Below are positions 1 to 10,334 of a DNA stretch of 64,000 bases, one piece after another. The notes below the pieces were generated by a model, which was given only the letters and a program-made list of their open reading frames with translations, ran no database searches and was not told the DNA's origin. Source of the stretch: Mytilinidion resinicola (Eukaryota > Ascomycota > Dothideomycetes > Mytilinidiales > Mytilinidiaceae); contig NW_022985440.1 in the NCBI RefSeq assembly GCF_010093595.1, positions 1,478,222 through 1,542,221 on the forward strand. The letters run 5' to 3'. The position numbers and the translations under genes are program-made. Position 1 is the stretch's first letter, and each line of letters begins with the position of its first letter.

Positions 1-2153
1 CCCTCACCGCCTCGTCTTCAGCTGCAACGAGTCTGTCTGGACGGGCGCGTGCCATCGAACATCACGCCGGCGTGGCCCCAGCCTGGAGACCCCAAGCCCC
101 GACCTCCCCAGCCCCCGAGCATCGAATCTCGTGCCGCGTGCATCTACCGTAGCGTTTTCCTAAGGACGACTTCTCCGCCGAATCTAGCGAACGGCGCCAT
201 CTCCGAGTTGCGTTCGCGTAGTTGACCTCCTGCCTAATGTAGAAAGTAACAAAGGTCACCACCTTGCCATACCACCTCGTCTCTTCCCGCAGCGTGTTTT
301 CCATGCACCCCGCGGCGGGAGGCGTTTTATCTCGTCGCCAGCAAGCCGTTAACTGAGGGGATGTATCTCCGCATTTAGGGGCTGTTCCGCAGCACGGCCA
401 GATCCTGGGGAAGTTGGGCCTCAAACCGCTCCCGAAATCGCTCCCTTGCGCGACTGTCAGGCCAGAAAGTCATTAGCGCCCTGTTGCGTGCTTCGCGAGG
501 TCGCAGTATTGACGGCTCCACCAGCAGAATCGGCACGCCTCCGTTTGAATCGTGTTTGTTTGTGGGGACGTCTGGAGCCGGCTGTACTGCGGGCACATGT
601 AACTTCACTACACGTGCATGTGCATGAATCAGACCCTGAGCCTACGAGTGCGGCGTGGACCTGTGGAGTGGAGTGAACATGTGTATGTCCAAATTGTGGG
701 TCTGTTTCCTCTCCACATGGTGCCAACAACCTCACGTTCTAGATCTCTTTATTTCAACTTCACCGCTTGATCCTTGGCTGGATTGTGGGGCAAATCTATG
801 CAAGAGTAGAGGCATATCTGAGAGAAAGATACCAATCTGCCGAAGTCGGCATTGGTATACGTTAGTCCGTTGGCACTTGTATGCCACCGCGTGGAGGACC
901 ACGATGCATCTTCAAGACCGTGGATAAGATGTCAAATTGTCATCCTGACCAACCACTTCCCCGCTGGGGAACCTCAGAAGAGTCTAATGAGGGTCCATCC
1001 GCAGTGGCAAGATCTCGCGCATCTCCAGGCCCCTAATACCCATGCAACACAAATTGTGGCGAGAAAGTGTCAATACGCTATCAGCCCTACTGCATGCTGG
1101 CTTCAGTGTCACCAGCAGAACAACAAGGCTACACTTACGGACTGATCGCCAAAAGCACCCTGTCGCAGTTGTAGAACCACTCTGCCTCCATCCTCTCATT
1201 TCTTTTGACAAAATGAGATAATCTGACAGCTCTCTGCGATCATTACTTTTAGTCGTCCATGATAGGTCCCTTGAAAATTCGCAGCAGCTTGAATACCATC
1301 GCTTTCGACTGTCTGTCGAATCGTGTCCACTCGAGTCAAACATCTCTTACAGCTTCGGTTCATCGACTCAGATTATGACCCGGGAACCACTCCGGAAAAT
1401 GACTAAGCTGTCCAGGCAACCTTTGATGCTGCACTACGCGTGCCAGAATGAAAGGTTGAGAAATAAGGACATGCAGAGGCTCTGCTGCAGAGCAATTCTT
1501 GCACAACCAGGTAGGGACCAAATACTCCTTTTTGATCTTTCAGCGCCTATCAGACCAGGTATTCAATCGCAGGTACCAGCCTAAGACTGCTTGTGTAGAA
1601 CAGTTTTGTTTCTGTCCCACTTTCTTTTGGACTTCACAATACGATATTTGATGTCTGGCTATTTCACTCATGTTTTCCACCCTCGTCTTTCTTACACCAC
1701 AAGTCTAGACTTTCGTTGCATAAAAAATATCTATTTTTGACGTAAAAGCAACCCATTTGCGAAAACAGGAATGTGGCAGGTGAAAGACCATCTGTTTTGC
1801 GCAATGTCAGAAAGAGCGTAAGCGCATTCGATACAGAGTGTGTGCAATCTATAACCCTGCGAAGGTCCACCAAAAACATTTTTTAGCCCCTCGGTACATG
1901 CCTGCACCCTTGATTCTTGGCTATAGGTGAAATTGCGTGGTAGCAGAAACAGCCACCGGTTGTCCAATCACGCAAGCACGTAACCAGGCACCAACTACAC
2001 TAGGCCTGTTGTGCGATTGTACCTTGAGGATATATTGCTCGTCGGCGTGACCGCCTTGGGAAGCCAGAAGCCACCGACCTCCGAGTACAAATAGCGAGAC
2101 ATGTCCGTACTGCTTTACAATGAGTTCTGCAGCCGCTGTGTCCCTGAACCATC
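1..2153. other. gene-poor left flank
   Basis: No gene is convincing here. A plus-strand frame is open from base 1 to a stop at 220-222 and could be the 3' end of a gene outside the window, but its Pro/Arg-rich translation matches nothing I recognise. The other open frames overlap on both strands, lack family motifs and carry no splice-supported extension. A degenerate inverted-repeat element may lie at about 861-1016. Confidence 0.5.
861..1016. repeat. possible degenerate copy of the dispersed inverted-repeat element
   Basis: The left part reads CACTTGTATGCCACCGCG and the right part, about 130 bases on, reads as its imperfect reverse complement (CCGCAGTGGCAAGATC), next to a CTAATGAG motif also seen in the clear copies at 13.6 and 14.9 kb. 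The arms are diverged, so the call rests on arrangement more than on identity. Confidence 0.35.
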
Positions 2154-5055
2154 ATGTTGGAAATGCAATGGAAGATAGCACTAGCCGCGTTGTGCGCTGC
2201 GTGGACGGCGAGAGCACAAACATGTAAGAACACCAGCCTCGGATTGCGGGAATTACGCAAAGGATCGTCGCTTACACGTGCCTTCAGTAACAGCGACGGG
2301 AAATTGGACCACCTCCAGCAGCCCTACCTCGCTCGCTTCAATCGGCAGTGGTACGAGAAATTTCAATTTACCCTGTTCCTTCTCAAGAGCGACTGCGTCC
2401 AGGGTTTTGCAAGATGCTTGCTTTGTGTCGCCAGGAACCATGACGGTTATACTAGCTACGAACTATTAAGTAACAGCCCTTAGGAAGCGCATATGCGAGT
2501 GCTTGCGATAGCTCATGGGAGGCGTGGAGATCGGCTTCCGAACACTATACACCATCAGATTACACAACCTTCCTTTCAACAGGAACAGTGGACTATACGG
2601 TGACCGACACAATATATGCGTCGGATACCTGTCACACAAGCTGTGGGACGATATGCTACGCAGGATCCCATACTATATTGAGCACAAGTGTAGACGCGGA
2701 AAATTACGCCTACACGACACTTACTTCGACGGCCCCAACTTTCGCCGTGCCCTCTCCGACGTGCTCCGTCGCCCTTTCCGATTGTACGGATCTATGGAGT
2801 TCTTACAGCTCTTCATCTAGTGCATGGGCGAGCGCGGCCATAACGACTGCGCCGTCACCCAGCGAGCCAGCATGCGACACCTGTAAAGCAGTCAGCACGA
2901 GGTGCACCATTGATCCGGCTAGCATTGACGTGTACTACTTTCCTGTCACTTCAAACGTAACGCGAAACCTGTGTACCAACTGGCCTGCTGGTGGTGAAGC
3001 AACAAGTTTCCCCGACTATCCTACTACTAGTAAGTCACGTGGTGCTTTATGCCGAGTTTAATTCAGAGCTGATGTCGAGTAGCATACACTCCGGTAACCA
3101 CTGGGCCATACGGAGTTGTCAGCGGGAAAACTCTCTATGCCGGGAATGTATACTTTTCGATCGCGACGGCCTCTGCTCATGATCCATGTGGAGGAGCGGT
3201 GGGTGCCACTCATTCAGGTTCGTGGATCGCGCTTCCCTCGAGCGAGGTCCAGAGCATGCGAGGATACCCAAAGAACGATATCCCATATTCGTTCAACTTT
3301 GCAGACTTCAACACGCCAATACCATACAGTGCATACTACGGTCAACCTGCCTGTCAAGTCCGACTTCCCCCTTGCTCCGTGGTCTACGACAATGAGTATT
3401 TCCCTCAAATCATAATGCCAGCCGCTATTCGCCAACTGGACCCTTCCTGGTCTACATGCTCTCTTGGCTTCTTCGGCTTGGCAGATCCGCCTACTGCTGT
3501 GCAGACTGCACCGTTCGGATTTTCTACATCCACATCAGTGCCTGCGGAACCAGCTCAATCTTCAGATCTCCCTCCCCAAACAACGGAAGCAGATCCGGGC
3601 ACTACAACTGCTGCATCACCCAGCCCAGCTCCAGAACCTCCTCCAGTTTCGACGAATGATCCTATTCAGACTTCCGTGAACGATCCTGGCCAGCCTTCAA
3701 CGATTGATCCTGCTCCCCCAGCGTCTACTGAAGACCCTGGCACAGTGATTGATCCCGGCACGAGCGTTGTTGATCCAGGCGATCCAGCTACGAGTATCGC
3801 AAATCCCGGAGATCCAGCCACCAGTGCCGTTGACCCAGGGAATCCGGCCACGAGCGTTGTCGACCCAGGGAATCCGGCCACGAGTGTTGTTAATCCAGGC
3901 GGACCAGGAAATCCAGCTACGACTGTCGTTAACCCTGGTGACCCAGGCAATCCAGCTACGAGCGTTGTTAACCCAGGTGGCCCAGGCCAACCCGCCTCTT
4001 CCGTTCCAGGCGCTCCCCCAGCTTCCGCCCTCGTCGTCATCACCGCAGTCCCAGGCTCTAGCGTCGCTATCACCGCCCCTCCCATCACCGCCCCTACATC
4101 TGCCACTATAACCCTCGGCTCCAGCACTCTCGTCGTCGACCCAACGACCGGCGTTACTATCGGCCCTGGCACCACCCTCACCCCCGGCGCACCCCCTATC
4201 ACGCTTCCCGGTTCTACCACCCTCAGCGTCGGCACCACAGGCGTCATCATATCTGCCCCCTCGGGTGTGCAGACCATACCATTCCAGCCCACCACCGGCG
4301 CTACTCCTACGACCCCCGTCATCACAGTAGGCGGTAGCTCTATAACCGCTATACTGAACCCCACGGACCCCGCAAACCCGAGCTTCGTCGTCGACGGAAC
4401 GACACTCACCCCCGGCGGCGCGACGGCCACGATCTCGGGCACGCCGGTCTTCATTCCTTCCTCGGGCTCCAGCATCGTCGTCGGCACGCAAACGATCCCC
4501 CTGACTCCTGTCTCTCAGCCATCCTCTGCGACTATCACAGCAGGCGGCCAGACCTTCACCGTCGACCCTACGAGCAGTGCTGTTGTTCTAGCACCCGGAA
4601 CGACTCTCTCGCTCGGCGGTCCTGCCCTCACGGTATCAGGAACCACGATTAGCGTAGGCTCGAGTGGGGTCGTGATTGTGGCGCCGTCGTTGACGAGCAC
4701 GGTGGCGATAGTAACAGGGACCGGGGCATCCTCTGCGACTATCACAGCAGGCGATCAAACCTTTACTGTTGATCCAACCGGCAGCGCTGTGGTTGTAGCG
4801 CCCGGTACGACGCTTTCCGTCGGCGGGCCGGCGCTCACGGTATCAGGAACCACGATTAGCGTAGGCCCGAGTGGGGTCGTGATTGTGGCGCCGTCGTTGA
4901 CGAGCACGGTGGCGATAGTGACGGGCATTGGGGCATCAGGGACGCAAACGGGGGAGGCGCCGGCGCAGTTCACGGGTGGCGCGGCGGAGAGAGTCAGGGG
5001 GTGGACGTGGGAGGTGTTTGGGGGATTGATGGCGGTGATGGGGGTGGTGTTGTAA
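2154..5055 (+). CDS. secreted repeat-rich protein, probably GPI-anchored cell-wall protein
   Basis: I read four exons (2154-2223, 2288-2403, 2477-3029, 3083-5055) giving 903 residues. The donor of intron 2 at 2404 is the least certain junction; the others keep frame with good GT/AG sites. The protein opens with a signal peptide (Met, Lys, hydrophobic core ending Ala-Arg-Ala). A Cys- and Ser/Thr-rich domain of about 330 residues follows, with pairs such as DTCHTSC and CDTCKA. Next come a Pro/Gly repeat (DPGNPATSVV-like units) and two copies of a 69-residue module (ATITAG-QTFTVDPT...TTISVG). The C-terminus is a hydrophobic tail after a small-residue stretch, as in GPI-anchor signals. Such proteins sit at the fungal surface. 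I recognise the architecture, not an orthologue. Secretion is well supported; the anchor is inferred. Confidence 0.75.
3775..4010 (+). repeat. Pro/Gly coding tandem repeat
   Basis: Imperfect in-frame units of 10-13 codons repeat about seven times. Each encodes a variant of PGNPATSVV with Asp or Asn before the Pro. The units differ mostly at third codon positions and in small insertions, so they are not a recent expansion. They probably form a flexible stalk in the wall protein. Confidence 0.7.
4525..4931 (+). repeat. 69-codon tandem duplication inside the wall-protein gene
   Basis: The stretch beginning TCTGCGACTATCACAGCAGG at 4525 begins again at 4732, a 207-base period and so in frame. Long blocks (for example the codons for SGTTISVG and VVIVAPSLTSTVAIVTG) are almost identical, so this duplication is younger than the Pro/Gly repeat upstream. 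A weaker relative of the module precedes it from about 4100. Confidence 0.75.
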
Positions 5056-5707
5056 TATAATTTTATGAGTGAGATGGGATGGGATGGGATGAGGGTGTAT
5101 ATAATTAGTTGACTTGTATGTGATGAAGTAATGGGATTGTGTGATGATTGGCAGTAGCAATCTACCTTTTTGGTGATGTTTTGGATGTGGTGACGGCAAA
5201 TGGGGCTGTGACAAAAGGAAAGCATTTGCATGTATGAAACGGAGCCGGTTCTTTATATAGACCACGAGCCAACGGATTCAACATGCGCCACTATTTAGAC
5301 CTTGATTTGTTTTCATAATTCTACAGTCTGATATGACATTGATTTCAAAAAGTAGAAAGCATGTCCGTCTATATCAGAGCCTAGAAGTTGGGTAGTAGGA
5401 CAGTGGCTTGAGACGTATAAACGGGAGCCTGTCCGTGCGATTTGGAGTCGATTCTGGTATGTTATTGACTGGCACTCTAAATTGAGACATGAGAAATAGG
5501 CTGATTTGGATGTCGTGAGAAATATGAGCGAGAGTCAGTCCGTGCGATCTGGAGTGGATTTTGGCATGTTATTGACACGATGTGTAAATCAGACCTTATA
5601 GCAGTGGTAGCATCTTGGCAGTCCAGCCCAGACGATAAAACCAGAGCAACGAGATGAACAAAAGGGAGTTAGTCCATTCTCTAAAGCTCAGCCCAGAAGT
5701 TCCCCCA
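5056..5707. other. intergenic, with a direct repeat
   Basis: This is the space between the 3' ends of two convergent genes. It holds the direct repeat listed separately and no coding signal. Confidence 0.6.
5431..5579. repeat. imperfect 40-bp direct repeat, 107 bp apart
   Basis: GTCCGTGCGATTTGGAGT at 5431 and GTCCGTGCGATCTGGAGT at 5538 begin two matching blocks of about 40 bases that both run into GTTATTGAC. The unit between them is not otherwise duplicated. Origin is unknown. Confidence 0.55.
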
Positions 5708-7132
5708 TCACATCCCATAATGCGACGTCCCCTCGCTGTCATACCCAAGAAAGCCCCAAATCGCCTCTACCTCCGCCGCCATTTCCCCCTTTTCGGCATC
5801 TTCCTCGCCCCCCTCCTCACTCACCACCTCTTCAATATCCTCCTCCTCACTTACCTCTCCAAACCCGCCCGCTCTCTCATACTGCCCAATGAATTTCCCC
5901 ACCCGATCCCCCCTCCGATCCAACCACCTCTCCGTCTCAACCCTCCTCACGACTTCCGCTGCCTCCCCAGTCGCCCGTCGCATCTGCACCCTTCGCTCCG
6001 CACCCGCAGTACCGTTCTTGCCGTCCTGACCACTGTTACGCCAGCGATAGTGATCGCGCGTGAACCTCTGCGCGCCGATTTCCCGGAGAAGGTCATGAGG
6101 AGAGAACCCAGCATCGCCGACATACTTCTCTATCAGCTCCTCCACCACCGAATCCGTGTTCCACGCACAGCTCTCCACCATCGCCGCAACAACATCTACC
6201 CAAGCAACGACATCCGCATAATCCAGCGTCCCCCTATGCTGTCCAAACTCCACCTCCGCCATCTCCTTCCCCCGGAAGCCCGTCTCAGTCTCCCGAATAT
6301 CAAACCCCCACCCCACCCTCCTCCCACTCCTCTCCCCCGCCCACCCAAACTCCCTCCCCAACGCCCCCAACTCCCCGTCCTTCGCCGCACGCCTAATAAT
6401 CCGACACCACTGCCGCGTCCCCTTCGCCCCATCCTGCAGCCTGAAAAACGCGCTCGGCTGCGCCGTCCCCGCCAGCCGACTCACCGCGCTGACCTGCGCG
6501 AACAGCCGCTCGAACCCCGTTAGCAGCTGCCACACGCGACTTACTGTGTCTACTACCCCGCGCTCGCTGCTGTCCTCTGGGTCGCTCGTGCTCACCCGAA
6601 CGTTGAAGTCGCAGGTCTCGTTCACGAGGAGGCGGAACGGGAAGGCGGGGCTCGCGTTGTCGAAGTTCGCGTGGAGGGTGTGCAGGATGTGGTGGAGCTG
6701 TTCGCGCCAGCTGAAGTCGGGGTCGGCGGGCGCCAAGGGGGGGCTGTGGAGGCGGATGCCGGTTTGGAACCAGGTTGAGGGGAGTGCGAGGGTGGAGCGG
6801 GGCGTGAGAGTGGCGGCGGGGTGAGGGTTTAGGGTCCAGGCTGTGGTGTTGAGGGCGGAGAGGTTGAGGAGGGAGAAGGGGGAGAGTTGGATGTCGAGGG
6901 CTTTGAGGTCTTCGTTTTCGTCATGGGTTGGGTTGGTAGAGGGGATTGGGCGTAGGAGGTGCTGGAGGAGGGTGCGCATGGCATAGATGGGGCGATGGGG
7001 GTCGGAGGGTTCGTAGATGAGGTCGGAGGCGGGTTTTGAACCGATGAGGATGAAGTCGAGGGAGATTCGAAACGTAAGGTCAGGCTGTGAGGGCGACCTA
7101 GGGGGTGCTGACGGGGAATATCGATGAGCCAT
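5708..7132 (-). CDS. amidoligase-family protein, catalytic signatures apparently lost
   Basis: A single exon of 474 codons. The region EVEFGQHRGTLDYADVVAWVD (around residues 295-315) matches the conserved block near the C-terminal end of the fungal putative amidoligase family (Amidoligase_2, ATP-grasp/glutamine-synthetase-like fold), whose members join amino groups to carboxylates. Two other hallmarks are altered. The N-terminal strand that normally has a Glu-x-Glu pattern reads ISLDFILIG. The usual CGLHVHVG-like motif reads CDFNVRVS (about residue 180). The C-terminus carries an acidic stretch (SEEEDIEEVVSEE). Assignment rests on one strong block and overall length, so activity is doubtful. 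The gene is convergent with the wall-protein gene on its left and shares strand with SEC14. Confidence 0.6.
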   Translation of the reverse strand: MAHRYSPSAPPRSPSQPDLTFRISLDFILIGSKPASDLIYEPSDPHRPIYAMRTLLQHLLRPIPSTNPTHDENEDLKALDIQLSPFSLLNLSALNTTAWTLNPHPAATLTPRSTLALPSTWFQTGIRLHSPPLAPADPDFSWREQLHHILHTLHANFDNASPAFPFRLLVNETCDFNVRVSTSDPEDSSERGVVDTVSRVWQLLTGFERLFAQVSAVSRLAGTAQPSAFFRLQDGAKGTRQWCRIIRRAAKDGELGALGREFGWAGERSGRRVGWGFDIRETETGFRGKEMAEVEFGQHRGTLDYADVVAWVDVVAAMVESCAWNTDSVVEELIEKYVGDAGFSPHDLLREIGAQRFTRDHYRWRNSGQDGKNGTAGAERRVQMRRATGEAAEVVRRVETERWLDRRGDRVGKFIGQYERAGGFGEVSEEEDIEEVVSEEGGEEDAEKGEMAAEVEAIWGFLGYDSEGTSHYGM

Positions 7133-7524
7133 GTTGTCGCTATTACCTACTTTTAGTTCTATTAGTATTTCTCGCGATTAGGAATTATAGTCCATAGTGT
7201 CCAGTGTCCATAATGTTAGGTAGGCGTGATAGTATAGTTGGACAATAGCCTTAGGTGAGATTGTCAGACAAAGGGAGATGATTCGCAGAACACCACAAAG
7301 CAACAAAGAAATATATCACAATAAAACAAGCGAAGGTGTCCTGGTCATGATGAACGTGCATTATGCAATCTGAGCACGATGCTGCACACTGCACATCTTG
7401 TCCCGCCTTCTTTCGAGGTCCAGAATGTCCGCTCTAATGCGACTCGAAGAATGAGGAGGCATGCGCGATGAGGGAACAGTAATAGACAAGAGTATTCCAA
7501 AATGGAGATTGAGACGGTTGTCCA
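7133..7524. other. intergenic
   Basis: This short space lies between two minus-strand genes. It must hold the amidoligase-like gene's promoter and the SEC14 3' untranslated region. I see no further structure. Confidence 0.5.
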
Positions 7525-8737
7525 CTATGCTGTCGCAGGGGCACCAGTAGTAACCTCCTCACCAGTCTCAGGTGCCTTGCCGTTGAGCGGAGCCTGTTCT
7601 TCTGTCTTTACTGGAGCCCCACCCAGGGCAGAGGTATCGATAGCATCGGATGCACCATCCGTGGCGCCCTGCTTCTTCTCCCATTTGGCTGGCCTCACCC
7701 ACTGAGGATCTTGCCATGGGCCAGCGTCGCTCAGCATGCAACCACCCGGGCAGTCACAGGTGCCGCCAAATGCCTTTGGCAAATTCTCTGCAGGAACCTG
7801 AGCGAGTAGCTCCTTTTCATAGCCACTACCCAAAATGTGTATTTTGTTCACCGTGACGGGATCCAAAAAGCGCTTGACGAAGCTGAAGACGCCAGAAAAG
7901 CCCCACGGTGCGTTGATGACATACAGCTTTCCGAGCCGTTCGGGGTAGTAGTTTTGGGAGACGCCAGAGGCTGCTTGGATATATCCGTACACGGAGGACG
8001 CCTTGGAAATTCCAACACCCTTCAAGTCCATAATGGTGCAGCAGGTTTCGAGGAGGTGGCCAGCTTTCCGAGAGCAGGCAGGGAGGCGAGGATCGGCGAC
8101 CTTCTCATATTCGCAGACCAGGTTCTGTAACATGCGCTCCTGGCTGGTTATCTTGTCCATGGCGGCGATGTCGACCTTTCCCAACTGCTCAATGTACACC
8201 GGCCGGCCGTCCTACGCTGATCAGCCTAGTTCAATCACAAAACATAGCCACACATACCTTGTCCGTCTTGTGGTAGTATTGAGGGTAGTATTCGAAGACC
8301 TGGGGCTTCTCCTTGTAGTCGAAGGTTTGCAGGAGCTGATCTACACCGCCACCGAACTCCTTCCGCCATTTCTCGCAGTCGAGGAACCTGAGGGTTGTAA
8401 ACACCTGTATATTTGTTCTAGGGGATAGCTATATCGTACATCTGCTTCGAGAGCTCGACGTTGAATTTTCTTGCTCGCAGGAACCTAAGCTACAAAAAAG
8501 TTAACTAGGCTAGATAGAGCAGACAGAAGAGCGGAGACCTCACCAGAGTCAGAGTATCTAGTCGCTCGGTAACTCCAGCAGCCTCGAGCATGGATCGAAG
8601 TTGGAAGACCTGTGCATCTTGCGCTGGAGTGGTGTAGCCAGGATGGCCTGGCTGGGGCTCTGGAGCGATGTAGGGGAAGTCATAATCGTCGTATTTGGGA
8701 TCTGTCTTCAATTCGGGTTTTGCAGTAGCCTCGGCCA
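7525..8737 (-). CDS. Sec14-type phosphatidylinositol/phosphatidylcholine transfer protein
   Basis: Four exons on the minus strand (8543-8737, 8440-8489, 8258-8387, 7525-8211) give 353 residues with every junction in frame. The N-terminal CRAL-TRIO-N part has [12 protein letters not shown] and [12 protein letters not shown]. Then follow the fungal Sec14 signatures [19 protein letters not shown] and EQLGKVD, and the CRAL-TRIO lipid-binding domain with [29 protein letters not shown] and [14 protein letters not shown]. Sec14 exchanges PI and PC and keeps diacylglycerol levels compatible with Golgi export. Length fits the family. The low-complexity tail of about 40 residues after the domain is typical of filamentous fungi. 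The 50-nt exon 2 is easily missed by ORF calling. Confidence 0.95.
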
Positions 8738-9502
8738 TGGCGGCGGTGTTCTGGAGGTAGCGGAAAAATGGGTGGAGGTGGAAAGCTGAAGAGGGGTGTT
8801 GACGTTGTTGCGGGCTGCCTCTATTTATGACGAAGGTCGGTTGAGGGTCCGTGCAGGTGACTGGGCTTGGCGGATAGGCACACTTCTCACCGGCATCAGA
8901 TGCTCTGCTATGGCTCGAGAATATGACTTCTGTCTGAGGAATAGGCCGCCAATGACGCTGGATTGTCAACGCCTCCTCAACACCATTGACATACGACTGA
9001 CAGTAGCCGTTAGCCACTATTCATCCGTCACGCATATCGCGAATTCGCACTCATTCTCTAGTACCTGTGGTCATCTACGACAGCAGAGGCCCTTGCCTTC
9101 TACTAATGTGTGTTTCGCCACTCGAAACGCTCTAGAAGCTCATTTTCGTCCGATTTCCTGCATAGAGTCCCCATAAGTCTTGAACTCTGCTTTCTTGGCT
9201 TGGGCCATATCGCTTGATTTGACGCCAGTCCAGTATACACAATCCAGTTTCGCCGACTGGAATTTGAGATCAAGTACGCGTATTGTTGATTCAGAGCAAG
9301 CCCATATAACCAACATGGGACTAGTAGGTTCTCCTCATGTTCCCTGGTTACTACCACATCGTTATGGGGCCTAGAACGGCTCAGCAACAGAAGAACACGT
9401 ACTTGACAACTGAGCCTCACAGATAAATACCTTGAAGGCTTCATGTACACACTTCACATACTATAGCCTTCTCCCGCGAACACTGAAACCGAGTCCCACT
9501 CT
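8738..9502. other. divergent intergenic region
   Basis: This contains the SEC14 promoter (minus strand) and the sequence upstream of the disrupted plus-strand ORF at 9503. The overlapping small frames show no family signal. Confidence 0.5.
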
Positions 9503-10031
9503 ATGGGGATGGGCAATGCTTCAAGCTCACGACGAGAGAATGATTTCCAAGGCACTCCTTCGGCGTACAAGCCTACTACGCTCATAGCGGCCACCGGGTT
9601 CAGTAGAGGACACTCCGATATCAATACCGGAACTATCATTGAGATTACCAAGCCGGAGCCTTACACCATCTCCACACCCCAAGAAAGTCGTATAATACGT
9701 GCCGAAAGAACCAGCATCACTAGCACGACACCGGATTACGGCACCATCTTCGCTGAAAGCTGCACCATTTGCGTCCAGGAAAGCAGTTGCGAGTTTATCA
9801 GGAATGCAAGAAATTGCACCATCCACGTCAAACCACGCAGCGCGAGCATTCAGTGCGAGCAATATTATCAGTCCTATCCACTGCGATATCTACATATGGG
9901 ATTATGCAAATAGCACGATTGAGAATCCCCAGAGCTGTAACATCTACTTCCAAGGTTCTCCTGAAAGCTTCACGGTCTCCCATCCTATGGGTGGGAACAT
10001 CTTCCACGGCGAAAAACATTTCACAAAGTAA
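9503..10031 (+). pseudogene. frameshifted ORF with Cys-Ile strand repeats (beta-helix-like)
   Basis: The frame from ATG 9503 encodes a series of short strand-like repeats ending in SCTICV and NCTIHV, then loses the pattern. The pattern resumes in the next frame as HCDIYI and SCNIYF, ending at a stop at 10029-10031. The shift falls near 9840-9870 and no GT-AG intron of workable size fits there. Four motifs of the form x-C-[TND]-I-[CHY]-[VIF] therefore line up only if one base is gained or lost. Spacing of 18-22 residues resembles parallel beta-helix proteins such as the TBCC/CAP fold, but that is only a guess. It is either a decayed gene or an assembly indel. Confidence 0.45.
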
Positions 10032-10334
10032 GTGGGAGCTTCTATCTTCATTACTTTGGGCAAATGCTGGCTTGGAGTTCAAGAAAGCGCATATGTACTT
10101 TTTGTCGTCAGCCTGATGTGGATTTGGTTTGGCTTGGAGCGTCCCGGGACGATTCCCAATATTATCAGAACAACCTTTAGAGTTTTCGCAGATTTCTGAT
10201 CATGGCGCTTAAGGACGTAACACAGATTGATCTCTCTCCTCAACTAAATGAACTCGGAACTGAAAATCGTACCGATGAGAACTTATGACTCTTGCAAAAA
10301 ACCACCAGAAAACCACAACCTCAATGTCCATCCA
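10032..10334. other. intergenic
   Basis: This is the space between the disrupted ORF and the 3' end of the minus-strand transporter. I see no structure in it. Confidence 0.5.

Noticed and set aside
3666..4491. Long minus-strand frames of 264-273 codons under the wall-protein gene
   Set aside because: They mirror the repetitive GC-rich coding sequence of the plus strand; translation is a low-complexity shadow.
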